A stretch of DNA of 64,000 bases from Flavobacterium luteolum (GTDB lineage Bacteria; Bacteroidota; Bacteroidia; Flavobacteriales; Flavobacteriaceae), in assembly GCF_027111275.1 (NCBI RefSeq), contig NZ_CP114286.1, forward strand, positions 2,728,001 through 2,792,000, read 5' to 3'. Shown piece by piece: positions 18,806 through 28,479 of the stretch. The notes below the pieces were generated by a model. That model was not told the DNA's origin. It worked only from the letters and a program-made list of their open reading frames with translations, and made no database searches. Positions within the stretch are counted from its first letter, which is position 1. Each line of letters starts with the position of its first letter. Position numbers and translations under genes: made by a program.

Positions 18806-20548
18806 ATGAAAAAAATAATTTTAACACTACAGCTTCTAGTTTCGATAGCTTCTTTTGGACAAGGTTTCTTGCACAGAGATGGACAAAAAATTGTTGATGG
18901 TAATGGCAAAAATGTTCTTTTAAGAGGTTTAGGCCTTGGCGGATGGATGGTGCAGGAAGGTTATATGTTAAAGACACAGCCATTTGCAAGTCCGCAATAT
19001 CAAATTAAACAGAAAATTCAAGATGTAATTGGCGAAGAAGGAACAAAAGAATTCTACGCAGCCTATAAAGCAAACGGAATTACAAAACGAGATATAGATT
19101 CTCTAGCAAAATGGGGATTTAATTCTATTCGTCTTCCAATGCATTATAATCTTTATACGCCGCCAATCGAGCAGGAAAAAAATGGTGAAATCACTTGGAT
19201 AGAAGAAGGTTTTACCATGACCGATAATCTACTGAAATGGTGTGCAGAAAATAAAATATATCTGATTTTAGATTTGCACGCAGCCCCAGGCGGACAAGGA
19301 AATGATGCTGCAATTTCGGATTTTGACACAACAAAACCAGCACTTTGGCAGAGCGAAGCCAATCAGAAAAAAATGATTGCGTTGTGGAAAAAACTGGCTT
19401 CGCGTTACCGTGATAATCCATGGATTGGGGCTTATGATATTATCAATGAACCGAATTGGAATTTTACAGGATCAAACAAAAATGGTTGTGATGAAAACTC
19501 AAACGGACCTTTAAGAGATTTAATGGTTGCTGTTACAAAAGCCATTCGTGAAGTCGATACCAATCATTTAATTTTTATAGAAGGAAACTGCTGGGGAAAT
19601 AACTACAACGGAATTTTTCCTTTATGGGATGATAATCTGGCTTTAAGTTTTCATAAATATTGGAACTATAATGACAAGGCTTCTATCGAAAAGATGCTTG
19701 AGTACAGAGAAAAATACAATGTGCCAATCTGGATGGGAGAAAGCGGAGAGAATTCTAATGTCTGGTTTAAGGATGTTTTAACTTTGGTTGAAAGCCATAA
19801 TATTGGTTGGGCATTTTGGCCAATGAAAAAAATAGACAATATCGCAGGAGTAGCTTCTGTTGCCAAAATTCCTGAATATGATGTTCTGTTGAAATATTGG
19901 AAAGACGGCGGACAGAAACCATCTCCAGAATTTGCAAAAAAGACCTTGATGAAAATGGCAGACAATTACAAAATGGAAAACGTAACTGTTAAGCCAGATG
20001 TGGTAGATGCCATGTTCAGACAAGTACAGACAGATGATACAAAACCTTATAAGAAGAATGCAGTTCCTGGTAAAATTGCGGCAACTCATTACGATTTAGG
20101 AACCAACGGAAAAGCATATTCAGATACTGATTTTGTAAATTATAGATCGGTAACTGGAAAAGACGATCAATGGAATCGTGGCAACAGCATGAGAAATGAT
20201 GGAGTTGATATTTTGCCATGCAAAGACAAAGATTCAAATGGTTACCAAGTTTCATTTATCGAAGATGGAGAATGGACTCAATATACTGTTGATGCAAAAG
20301 AAGGAACTTACAATGTTGCGATTCGTTATTCTAGCGAAAAAGCAGGAGGGAAATTACACTTAGAAATAGATGGAGTAAAATCAAAAGAAATTACTCTTCC
20401 TGCTACGGGAGGAAATGATAAGTGGAAAACAATTGTTTTATCGAATGTTGCATTGAAATCAGGTTCAAATAAAGTGAAAGCTGTATTTGAAAAAGGAGGT
20501 TTTAATTTGAACTATTTTGACTTTGTTTTGAACAAAACAAAAAAATAG
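18806..20548 (+). CDS. GH5 glycoside hydrolase with C-terminal CBM6
   Basis: 580 residues. Signal peptide ending SIASFGQ. GH5 barrel about 20-380: GLGLGGWMVQEGYMLKTQPF, GFNSIRLPMHYNLY, LDLHAAPGGQG, acid/base Glu in IINEPNW (about 215) and nucleophile in GESGEN (about 312). The opening recalls the GH5_46 group, which I cannot confirm. Residues about 425-578 form a CBM6-like module (YDLGTNGKAYSDTDFVNYR, FIEDGEWTQYTV, LNYFDFV). It likely cuts an internal beta-glucan linkage, with the CBM holding it to polymer. Starts 18 bp after the GH30 stop, so co-transcribed. Confidence 0.92.
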   Translation: MKKIILTLQLLVSIASFGQGFLHRDGQKIVDGNGKNVLLRGLGLGGWMVQEGYMLKTQPFASPQYQIKQKIQDVIGEEGTKEFYAAYKANGITKRDIDSLAKWGFNSIRLPMHYNLYTPPIEQEKNGEITWIEEGFTMTDNLLKWCAENKIYLILDLHAAPGGQGNDAAISDFDTTKPALWQSEANQKKMIALWKKLASRYRDNPWIGAYDIINEPNWNFTGSNKNGCDENSNGPLRDLMVAVTKAIREVDTNHLIFIEGNCWGNNYNGIFPLWDDNLALSFHKYWNYNDKASIEKMLEYREKYNVPIWMGESGENSNVWFKDVLTLVESHNIGWAFWPMKKIDNIAGVASVAKIPEYDVLLKYWKDGGQKPSPEFAKKTLMKMADNYKMENVTVKPDVVDAMFRQVQTDDTKPYKKNAVPGKIAATHYDLGTNGKAYSDTDFVNYRSVTGKDDQWNRGNSMRNDGVDILPCKDKDSNGYQVSFIEDGEWTQYTVDAKEGTYNVAIRYSSEKAGGKLHLEIDGVKSKEITLPATGGNDKWKTIVLSNVALKSGSNKVKAVFEKGGFNLNYFDFVLNKTKK

Positions 20549-20609
20549 CAGAAAATAATATTTATCTTGATATTCAATTTATTAACTAAACCATTTAAAT
20601 AATAAAAAG

Positions 20610-21683
20610 ATGAAAATAATCAATCTCGCAAATAGAGCAGGAGTATTTACTTTATTACTATTATTTGTATTTCAGTCTTGCAGTAGCAATAATGATAGAG
20701 GAGAAACTCCTGTAGAGGTAACTCCCGATAAAATTTCTGTTCAAGTTGATGTAGTTGGAAAAACTGCCGAAATGCCAAATGGAGACGGAAGCGGAAAAAT
20801 TAATTTAAAGATCGACGCTCTTAATGCAAAGTCATATAAAGTTGTGGTAAACAATGAAACAAAAGAGCTTACAACCAACAATTTTTCATATGAGTTTACA
20901 CAGCCAGGAACAAAAAGCTATACGATTGATGTTACGGCATTTAATGGAATAAAATACACTAATACTTCTACAACCGTAAATATTTTCGTAGCCAGAAAAT
21001 TAATCTGGTCAGACGAATTTAATACAGATGGAGCGCCAGATACTTCAAAATGGGGTTATGATTTAGGAAATGGAAACGGTTTTGGGAATAACGAATTACA
21101 GTATTACACAAACCGCTCTGAAAATGTAAAAATCGAAAATGGACTTTTAAAGATTACAGCAATCAAAGAAAGTTATCAAGGAAGCCAATATACTTCTACA
21201 AGAATGCTGACAAAAGGAAAATTTTCTTTTAAGTATGGAAGAGCAGAAGTTCGTGCAAAACTGCCGGTTGGCGGTGGGACATGGCCAGCTTTCTGGTTAT
21301 TGGGAGATAATATAGAAACAGCAGGATGGCCTTTGTGTGGAGAAATTGATATTTTAGAATCAGTTGGAAATAATCCAAATGTGATTCACTCATCATTGCA
21401 TTCTCCGGGACGTTCAGGTAATACGCCAGACACCAAAACAACAACAGCTCCAAACTCAACAACCGAGTTTCATATTTATGCTGCCGAATGGGATGCCGAA
21501 AGCATCAAATTTTTTGTAGACGATAATTTATTTTACACTTATATAAACTCAAGTACAACTCCATTTAATGCCAAATTCTTTGTGATTCTAAATTTAGCAA
21601 TGGGAGGAAATTTTGGAGGAACAGTAGATCCAAATTTCAAAAATGCAACCTATGAAATTGATTATGTAAGAGTATATAATTAA
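20610..21683 (+). CDS. GH16 family laminarinase-type endo-beta-1,3-glucanase (lipoprotein)
   Basis: 357 residues. Lipoprotein signal ending FQSCSSNNDRGE. Residues about 35-125 form a PKD-like beta domain. GH16 jelly roll follows (LIWSDEFNTDGAPDTSKWGY, LQYYTNRSENVKIENGLLKI, TWPAFWLLGD) with catalytic ExDxxE in GEIDILESVG (nucleophile about E244, acid/base about E249). The sequence type matches GH16_3 laminarinases. It would be the endo-acting enzyme that shortens the beta-1,3 backbone at the surface before import. The 61-bp gap before it may hold a leader but no hairpin was seen. Confidence 0.94.
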   Translation: MKIINLANRAGVFTLLLLFVFQSCSSNNDRGETPVEVTPDKISVQVDVVGKTAEMPNGDGSGKINLKIDALNAKSYKVVVNNETKELTTNNFSYEFTQPGTKSYTIDVTAFNGIKYTNTSTTVNIFVARKLIWSDEFNTDGAPDTSKWGYDLGNGNGFGNNELQYYTNRSENVKIENGLLKITAIKESYQGSQYTSTRMLTKGKFSFKYGRAEVRAKLPVGGGTWPAFWLLGDNIETAGWPLCGEIDILESVGNNPNVIHSSLHSPGRSGNTPDTKTTTAPNSTTEFHIYAAEWDAESIKFFVDDNLFYTYINSSTTPFNAKFFVILNLAMGGNFGGTVDPNFKNATYEIDYVRVYN

Positions 21684-21755
21684 CATAACTTTTTAATAGA
21701 TTTTTTTCTTTAAAGTCATGTAAACACTAGCTTTACAAGATTAAAATTTTTTAAC

Positions 21756-22595
21756 ATGAAAAAGATAAACAAACTTGTTTTTGCAGTAATGCTGCTTTTA
21801 ACCGTGAACTCATTTTTTGGTCAAAATTTAAAAATAATGACCTATAACATTCGTCTGGATGTTGCCTCAGATGGAGAAAATGCATGGCCAAAACGAAAGG
21901 ACTATTTTACATCTCAAATCGGGTTTTATAGTCCAGATATTTTTGGAGTTCAGGAAGCAACACCAAACCAAGTTTTAGATATTGCATCGGCTCTGCCAAA
22001 TTATAACAGATTTGGAGTAGGAAGAGACGCAGGAGGACTAGGAGAGGCTTGTACGATTTACTATAAAAAAGATCGTTTTAAAGTAGAACAGTCTAATACG
22101 TTCTGGTTATCTGAAACTCCAAACGTAGTTTCAAAAGGATGGGATGCAGCCTATAACAGGGTTTGCACTTACGGACTTTTTAAAGATTTAAAAACTAAAA
22201 AATTATTCTGGGTTTTCAATCTGCACTTAGATCATATTGGTGAAGAAGCAAGAGTAAAAGGCGTACAGCTTGTGCTTTCTAAAATAGCGGCACTTAATAC
22301 TAAAAATTATCCAGCTTTTTTAATGGGTGATTTTAACTCAGAACCAGATACAAAACAGATTGCCGAAATCAAAAAAGTAATGAATGATACTAGAGATGTT
22401 TCAAAAGAAAAACCTTTCGGGCCTTCAGGAACTTTCAACGATTTCAAACATAACGAACCCGTAACATTATTATTAGACTACATTTTTATCTCAAAAAATA
22501 GTGGTTTAACTGTTCAAAAACACGCAGTGTTAAGTGATTCTAAAGATTTAAAATATCCGTCGGATCATTTGCCTGTCTTAATAGAAATAGATTAA
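21756..22595 (+). CDS. Secreted endonuclease/exonuclease/phosphatase-fold protein inside the glucan locus
   Basis: 279 residues. Signal peptide ending NSFFGQ. EEP-fold motifs: LKIMTYNIRLD, PDIFGVQEA (metal-binding Glu), LHLDH, MGDFNSEPD and SDHLPV (catalytic His). These hydrolyse phosphodiesters or phosphomonoesters. Its stop is 2 bp before the next GH30 start, so it is translated with carbohydrate enzymes. Such proteins recur in beta-glucan loci without a settled role. A substrate such as a phospho-substituted glycan, a lipid phosphate or DNA cannot be chosen from sequence. Confidence 0.88.
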   Translation: MKKINKLVFAVMLLLTVNSFFGQNLKIMTYNIRLDVASDGENAWPKRKDYFTSQIGFYSPDIFGVQEATPNQVLDIASALPNYNRFGVGRDAGGLGEACTIYYKKDRFKVEQSNTFWLSETPNVVSKGWDAAYNRVCTYGLFKDLKTKKLFWVFNLHLDHIGEEARVKGVQLVLSKIAALNTKNYPAFLMGDFNSEPDTKQIAEIKKVMNDTRDVSKEKPFGPSGTFNDFKHNEPVTLLLDYIFISKNSGLTVQKHAVLSDSKDLKYPSDHLPVLIEID

Positions 22596-22597
22596 AA

Positions 22598-24022
22598 ATG
22601 AAAAACATCAACAAAAAACTTCAAATCCTAGTTTTACTGCCTTTAATTGCGATGCAGTTCAATTGCGGATCTTCAAAAAGTGTTACTTCCAATTCTGGAA
22701 AAGTAGAATCTTGGATTACTACTACAGATGAAACTTCAAAACTTAAAAAACAAACTGATTTAGTTTTTGGTTCAGAAACAAATTCAAATCAGACAATCGA
22801 GATTAATCCAGCTGAGAAATTTCAAACCATCGAAGGTTTCGGATTTTCATTAACGGGCGGAAGTGCTCAGGCCATTAAAAAACTGGATAAATCAAAAAGA
22901 GAGGCCTTGCTTCAGGAATTGTTTTCTAGAAAAAATGACGCAATCGGTTTAAGTTATTTAAGAATCAGCATTGGAGCATCAGATTTGAATGAAAAAGTTT
23001 TTTCGTATGATGATATGCCAGAAGGACAAACAGATATGAATTTGGAGCACTTTAATCTTGGCCCAGATTTAGACGATGTAATTCCGGTTTTAAAAGAGAT
23101 TTTAGCCATAAATCCTAAAATTAAAATAATGGGTTCTCCATGGTCTCCTCCAGTTTGGATGAAAGATAACGGAAGCTCAAAAGGCGGAAGCTTACAGCCA
23201 AAATACTATGGAGTTTATGCACAGTATTTTGTAAAATACATTCAAGCAATGAAATCTCACGGAATTGTTATTGATGCCATTACGCCTCAAAACGAACCAT
23301 TGCACCCAGGAAACAATCCAAGTTTGTTAATGTTGGCAGAACAGCAAGCTGACTTTATTGGAAATCATTTAGGTCCCGCTTTCGCGAAAGCAGGAATCAA
23401 AACCAAAATTATTGTTTACGATCACAACTGTAACAAACCAGAATATCCTTTGACGATTTTAAGAGATCCAAAAGCAAATCCGTTTGTGGCAGGATCAGCT
23501 TTTCACTTATACGAAGGAGATATTAGCGCTTTGACTACTGTTCATAATGAATTTCCAAATAAAGATTTGTATTTTACAGAACAATATACAGGATCGGGAA
23601 CTAATTTTGAAACAGACTTAAAATGGAGTGTGAAAAATGTAGTAATTGGTTCTATGAGAAACTGGAGTAAAAATGCACTTTCTTGGGGATTGGCAAATGA
23701 TGAATTCTATAAGCCTTTTACGCCAGGAGGATGTTCAACTTGCAAAGGAGCTTTGATGATCGATCAGAACCAAAATATCAAAAGAGAAGTAGGATATTAT
23801 ATTATCGGACATGCTTCTAAATTTGTTCCAGAAGGGTCGGTAAGAATTGCAAGTAATATTGCAGGAAACTTATACAATGTAGCTTTCAAAACTCCATCTG
23901 GACAGACCGTTTTAATTGTAGAAAATGACGGAGCTTCGGCTGCAACATTTAATATTAAATACAACCAAAAACAAACCACAACCACTTTAAACGCGGGTGC
24001 AGTAGCAACTTACGTTTGGTAA
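22598..24022 (+). CDS. GH30 family lipoprotein, second clade (second copy)
   Basis: 474 residues. Start MKNINKKLQILVLLPLIAMQ then FNCGSSKS, a likely lipoprotein Cys with no acidic run after it, so it may face the periplasm. Barrel as in the GH30 at 17315: TIEGFGFSLTGGSAQAIKKL, SPWSPPVWMKD, acid/base Glu in TPQNEP (about 232), nucleophile in FTEQYTG (about 328), GGCSTCKGA. Stop-to-start gap to the upstream EEP gene is 2 bp and to the GH3 gene 13 bp. It lacks the Pro-rich linker of its paralogue, which suggests a different location or substrate access. Confidence 0.9.
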   Translation: MKNINKKLQILVLLPLIAMQFNCGSSKSVTSNSGKVESWITTTDETSKLKKQTDLVFGSETNSNQTIEINPAEKFQTIEGFGFSLTGGSAQAIKKLDKSKREALLQELFSRKNDAIGLSYLRISIGASDLNEKVFSYDDMPEGQTDMNLEHFNLGPDLDDVIPVLKEILAINPKIKIMGSPWSPPVWMKDNGSSKGGSLQPKYYGVYAQYFVKYIQAMKSHGIVIDAITPQNEPLHPGNNPSLLMLAEQQADFIGNHLGPAFAKAGIKTKIIVYDHNCNKPEYPLTILRDPKANPFVAGSAFHLYEGDISALTTVHNEFPNKDLYFTEQYTGSGTNFETDLKWSVKNVVIGSMRNWSKNALSWGLANDEFYKPFTPGGCSTCKGALMIDQNQNIKREVGYYIIGHASKFVPEGSVRIASNIAGNLYNVAFKTPSGQTVLIVENDGASAATFNIKYNQKQTTTTLNAGAVATYVW

Positions 24023-24035
24023 ACAACTTAAACAC

Positions 24036-26264
24036 ATGAAAAAAACAACAACAATTATGCTGTTTATGCTTTCGCTTTTAGCGTCGGCACAACAGCAGAC
24101 AATAGATCAGAAAGTCAATGATCTGTTGAAGAAAATGACAATCGAAGAAAAAATTGGTCAGTTAAATCAATATACTGGCGATAATCAGGCAACGGGTCCA
24201 ATTACAATAAACCCAAACAAACAAGCTGAAATAAAAGCAGGTTTAATTGGTTCGATGCTAAACGTAATCGGAACAAAATATACCAGAGGATATCAGGAAT
24301 TGGCGATGCAGTCAAGACTTAAAATTCCGTTGTTATTTGGTCAGGATGTTATTCATGGTTACAAAACTACTTTTCCACTTCCGTTAGCTGAAGCGGCAAG
24401 TTGGGATTTGCAAGCAATTGAATTAGCAGCAAGAGTTGCAGCAACAGAAGCTGCGGCAAGCGGAATTCACTGGACATTTGCACCAATGGTCGATATTAGC
24501 CGCGATCCTCGTTGGGGACGTGTAATGGAAGGAGCAGGAGAAGATACTTATCTAGGTTCTAAAATTGCTTATGCAAGAGTAAAAGGTTTTCAAGGAAATA
24601 AACTAGGCGATTTAAACTCAGTTATGGCCTGCGTTAAACACTTTGCAGCTTATGGAGCCGGAGTTGGAGGAAGAGATTATAACTCTGTAGATATGAGCGA
24701 AAGAATGTTATGGGAAACCTATTTGCCACCATTTAAAGCGGCTTTAGACGCTGGTGCAGCAACATTTATGAATTCATTTAATGATATTAACGGAATTCCA
24801 GCAACTGGAAATGCGCATTTGCAGAGAGATATCTTAAAAGGAAAATGGAACTTTCAAGGTTTCGTAGTTTCAGACTGGGGATCAATTGGAGAAATGGTGG
24901 CACACGGTTACTCTAAAGATCTTAAAGAAGCTGCTTATTCGGCCATTACTGCAGGAAGCGATATGGATATGGAAAGTAATGCATACCGTAAGAATTTAGC
25001 AGAGTTAGTAAAAGAAGGCAGAGTTTCTATTGATTTGGTTGATGATGCCGTAAGACGTATTCTTCGCAAGAAATTCGAATTAGGATTATTTGATGATCCT
25101 TACAGATATTCTGATGAAAAACGTGCAGAAAAAGCATTAAACAATCCTGAACATAGAAAAGCGGCTCTTGAAGTTGCGGAGAAAAGTATTGTTTTATTAA
25201 AGAATGAAAATCAGACTTTGCCAATTTCTAAAAATGTAAAAACAATTGCATTTATTGGACCAATGGTTAAAGAATACAAAGAAAATATGGGCTTTTGGTC
25301 TGTAGAACTTCCAGAAGTTGATTACAATAAATGGATCGTTTCGCAATGGGATGGTTTACAAAATAAAGTGGGTAAAAACACTAAATTATTGTACGCAAAA
25401 GGTTGTGAGATCGAAGGGACAAACAAAGATGGTTTTGCAGAAGCTGTTGCAACAGCGAAACAAGCAGATGTTGTAATCTTGAGTATTGGAGAAAGACGCG
25501 ACATGAGTGGTGAAGCAAAAAGTAGAAGCGACTTGCATTTGCCAGGTGTTCAAGAAGATTTAGTAAAAGCAATTCAAGCAACAGGAAAACCAGTTGTAGT
25601 TTTAATAAATGCTGGAAGACCTTTAGTTTTTAACTGGACAGCAGATAACGTTCCTGCAATTGTTTACACTTGGTGGTTAGGAACTGAAGCTGGAAATGCA
25701 ATTGCAAATGTTTTATTTGGAGATTACAATCCATCAGGAAAACTGCCAATGACTTTCCCTAGAGAAGTAGGACAGGTGCCAATCTATTACAATCATTTTA
25801 GTACAGGAAGACCAGCTAAAGATGAAAACTCAACAAACTATGTTTCAGCTTACATCGATTTGAAAAACTCTCCAAAATATCCTTTTGGATATGGTTTAAG
25901 CTATACAACGTTTGATTATTCTGGTTTGAAATTATCTTCGACTAAAATAAAAAGCAATGAAACAATTAAAGTTTCTTTCCAATTGAAAAACAACGGAAAA
26001 GTAGCTGGAGAAGAAGTGGTGCAATTGTATTTGAAAGATAAATTTGGTTCTGTAGTAAGACCAGTTTTAGAATTGAAAGATTTCCAAAAAGTGAAATTAA
26101 ATGCAGGAGAATCTAAAACAATCGAATTCACAATCGATAAGGAAAAGCTTTCTTTCTATAATGATAAAGTAGAATGGGTTGCTGAACCAGGAGATTTCGA
26201 AGTTATGATTGGAGCTTCATCAGCAGATATTAAATTAAAATCTGATTTTGAATTAGTAAATTAA
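24036..26264 (+). CDS. bglX: GH3 beta-glucosidase (BglX type), periplasmic
   Basis: 742 residues, the standard length for BglX. Short signal peptide MKKTTTIMLFMLSLLASAQ. N-terminal barrel (GLIGSMLNVIG, LLFGQDVIHGYKTTFPLPLA, APMVDISRDPRWGRVMEGAG, KHFAAYGAG) with the nucleophile Asp in VVSDWGS (about residue 280). Second alpha/beta domain with LSIGERRDMSGEAKSRSDL, then a C-terminal FnIII-like domain (YPFGYGLSYTTFDYSGLKLS). It releases glucose from imported beta-gluco-oligosaccharides. Last gene of the operon, followed directly by a strong terminator. Confidence 0.95.
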   Translation: MKKTTTIMLFMLSLLASAQQQTIDQKVNDLLKKMTIEEKIGQLNQYTGDNQATGPITINPNKQAEIKAGLIGSMLNVIGTKYTRGYQELAMQSRLKIPLLFGQDVIHGYKTTFPLPLAEAASWDLQAIELAARVAATEAAASGIHWTFAPMVDISRDPRWGRVMEGAGEDTYLGSKIAYARVKGFQGNKLGDLNSVMACVKHFAAYGAGVGGRDYNSVDMSERMLWETYLPPFKAALDAGAATFMNSFNDINGIPATGNAHLQRDILKGKWNFQGFVVSDWGSIGEMVAHGYSKDLKEAAYSAITAGSDMDMESNAYRKNLAELVKEGRVSIDLVDDAVRRILRKKFELGLFDDPYRYSDEKRAEKALNNPEHRKAALEVAEKSIVLLKNENQTLPISKNVKTIAFIGPMVKEYKENMGFWSVELPEVDYNKWIVSQWDGLQNKVGKNTKLLYAKGCEIEGTNKDGFAEAVATAKQADVVILSIGERRDMSGEAKSRSDLHLPGVQEDLVKAIQATGKPVVVLINAGRPLVFNWTADNVPAIVYTWWLGTEAGNAIANVLFGDYNPSGKLPMTFPREVGQVPIYYNHFSTGRPAKDENSTNYVSAYIDLKNSPKYPFGYGLSYTTFDYSGLKLSSTKIKSNETIKVSFQLKNNGKVAGEEVVQLYLKDKFGSVVRPVLELKDFQKVKLNAGESKTIEFTIDKEKLSFYNDKVEWVAEPGDFEVMIGASSADIKLKSDFELVN

Positions 26265-26268
26265 ATTA

Positions 26269-26302
26269 AAAACGGGGCTTCTTTTTGAGCCCCGTTTTTT
26301 TT
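26269..26302. terminator. Terminator between the glucan operon and the minus-strand gene
   Basis: AAAACGGGGCT / AGCCCCGTTTT 11-bp stem, 8-nt loop, T-run on the plus side and A-run on the other, so it can end transcription from both directions. Confidence 0.92.
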
Positions 26303-26309
26303 ATCAAAA

Positions 26310-28331
26310 TTATTTTAGTCGTTTCTTAAAACTATATTTTAGCATATTCATTAAACCTTGTTCGATAATATCGATTCCAATTCCATAATTGCTGTCGGCG
26401 ATTTCATGATGTGCATTTCTAAAATCTTCAAAATCTTCACTTGGTATTTCTAAATTGATCAATGGTTTAAAATCGACATAAATAGACGCGCCATTTTTGT
26501 TTACTTTTTTGCGGCTTGTATAATCAAAATAAGGATTTGCAATAGTACTTTCTTGAATAGTATATTTTTCTTGAGTATCTATTTTCTGATCTGTCGATAA
26601 GTTGATTTCGTATTTTTCGTTGTCAAAATTATGCCAGAACGAAAGATCGCTGTGTATAAAATCGCGTGCCGAGTTTTTAACCACATTTCGATCAAAATAC
26701 ATTAAGAAACGGTTCTTCTCAGCATCAGTAAAATATGGATTTTCAATTGACGTGTTGTACATAATCGTAAATTCATTTAGCTTTTTATCATCGCTTACAA
26801 TTTCAATAGACGCATCTTTAAAAATAGTTCTGACATCAGTTCCGTTTCTGTCGTTAGAATAATTTAAGGCATAGAACAAGAAATTATTCCAGCTGTCAAT
26901 GATTTCTCTTTTATTCGTGTTTTTAAAATATTTGCGCATATAATTGGCACGATTTCCTTTGTAGGTCGAAACCAATTTTAACTGACCTATATTATTTTGA
27001 GCACTGAAATCTGCTTTTTCAGTTATTCCATAATAAGGAAATTTATACGGTTCTTTAATCGCTAATTCCTGATTTGGTTTTACTTCCAAATAATGCAGAA
27101 AGTAGATATAACCGCGGTTTTCAATAAATCCAAATTCATCTCTAGAAGTAGCATCAACAAAATAAGTTTGGCCTTTGTAATTGATTTTTACAATAACGTG
27201 ATTAAAAGTCAATAATGAAGGAAGATAATATTTAATGTAATGATCCGAATTAAAGTTTACCAATACTACAGAAGAATCAACATTAATATAATCCAAAACC
27301 ACTTTCAGTAAAACCGATTTTGCCTTACAGTCACCCTGTTTATTTTCATAAGTTACTGATGGTTCTTGCGGTTTGTGGCCGTTCATTTCATCAGCATTAA
27401 AAACATAATACACATGATTTTGTACATAATCAATCGCAAATTGTAACTTCTCGTCTTGATCTGCAATAGCATCGAGTTTTTCAACAAGGTTTGGAGCAAA
27501 TTCTTTTAAAGAGGCTTTACTGTATATTTCTTCATAAAGCGGAGAAATGTAATTAGACAAATCAATCCAGTTACGATCTGTCGCAAAATCTATAAAAGGA
27601 GCAATTTCTCTATTAACGTCAAACGAGTTAATGTAATTTACTTTGTCAATAACAAAACGCTCTCCTTTTTTCAGGTGATTGATTTCGGGTTCCAAAACAT
27701 TTCCTTCTTCATCTCTATAGAATGTCTTTTTGTAGGCGATTGTTTCTTTTCTATCATTGATAAAAGAAAATTTATACTTTCCGTAAGCCCAATAAGTACT
27801 TGGCGTTACATACACATACTTAAGAAATTCTTTTCGCATAAAATCACGATCTGTAAAAACCTTTGTACGAGAATCTTCGGTAATTAAAACATCATAAAGA
27901 CGTAAATCTTTAATCGTAATATTTACTTTTTTGTTACTGCTCAAAATACCGCCTTCACTTTGATTTTCGCTGTCCAAAACTTTAATTTTGGTATCTGCAA
28001 TTTTATCAATCAAAACACCATCTCTCAAAACACTGATTCTGTGTATAACATAAGTTTCGTTTTCTTCTACAACAACATCTCTTACTGATGCACTTTCAAG
28101 ATTTCCTGGTTCGTTAAGTGTATAGGCTACGCAGGCATACTCGCTGTTTTCAGTATCGCTTGTATAATAAACTTTGTCTAAAAAATAGCAGAAATCACGT
28201 CCTTCGTCAACTTGTTTATTTGAGAAATCGGATTCTTTTATATATTCAATAAGCTGATCGTCATTAATTGTGGGAGCCCAGTTTTCTGGTTTTTGGATTT
28301 TGTAACTTTCTGATTCAATGATATTTTCCAT
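26310..28331 (-). CDS. DUF3857/transglutaminase-like protein
   Basis: 673 residues with no obvious signal peptide. N-terminal beta-rich region (about 30-290), then a transglutaminase-like core with the Cys-His-Asp triad visible as GDCKAKS, TFNHVIVKI and FVDATSRDEFG. A long beta-rich C-terminus follows. This is the DUF3857-transglutaminase architecture common in Bacteroidota, usually secreted and of unknown substrate. The missing signal is unusual and could mean cytoplasmic action or a missed upstream start. It converges on the glucan operon and shares its terminator. No link to glucan use can be shown. Confidence 0.75.
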   Translation of the reverse strand: MENIIESESYKIQKPENWAPTINDDQLIEYIKESDFSNKQVDEGRDFCYFLDKVYYTSDTENSEYACVAYTLNEPGNLESASVRDVVVEENETYVIHRISVLRDGVLIDKIADTKIKVLDSENQSEGGILSSNKKVNITIKDLRLYDVLITEDSRTKVFTDRDFMRKEFLKYVYVTPSTYWAYGKYKFSFINDRKETIAYKKTFYRDEEGNVLEPEINHLKKGERFVIDKVNYINSFDVNREIAPFIDFATDRNWIDLSNYISPLYEEIYSKASLKEFAPNLVEKLDAIADQDEKLQFAIDYVQNHVYYVFNADEMNGHKPQEPSVTYENKQGDCKAKSVLLKVVLDYINVDSSVVLVNFNSDHYIKYYLPSLLTFNHVIVKINYKGQTYFVDATSRDEFGFIENRGYIYFLHYLEVKPNQELAIKEPYKFPYYGITEKADFSAQNNIGQLKLVSTYKGNRANYMRKYFKNTNKREIIDSWNNFLFYALNYSNDRNGTDVRTIFKDASIEIVSDDKKLNEFTIMYNTSIENPYFTDAEKNRFLMYFDRNVVKNSARDFIHSDLSFWHNFDNEKYEINLSTDQKIDTQEKYTIQESTIANPYFDYTSRKKVNKNGASIYVDFKPLINLEIPSEDFEDFRNAHHEIADSNYGIGIDIIEQGLMNMLKYSFKKRLK

Positions 28332-28423
28332 GATTCTTTTTATAGGGGATATTCTTACTTTTAAAAAAGGCTAAAATAACTAATAAATAACCATTTTTAT
28401 TATAATCGTGTGAAATTTATGAT

Positions 28424-28450
28424 AAAAAAAAGCCTCACTAAAAGTGAGGC
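28424..28450 (-). terminator. Terminator of the 85-residue gene
   Basis: GCCTCACT / AGTGAGGC 8-bp stem with a 3-nt loop and eight A on the plus strand, which is a U-run for the minus-strand transcript. Confidence 0.9.
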
Positions 28451-28479
28451 CGCATTATAAATTATAAACAGGGACAAGG

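Noticed and set aside
19666..20255. Overlapping minus frames of 79-103 codons
   Set aside because: Shadows of the GH5-CBM6 gene, with Cys-, His- and Phe-rich composition typical of antisense translation.
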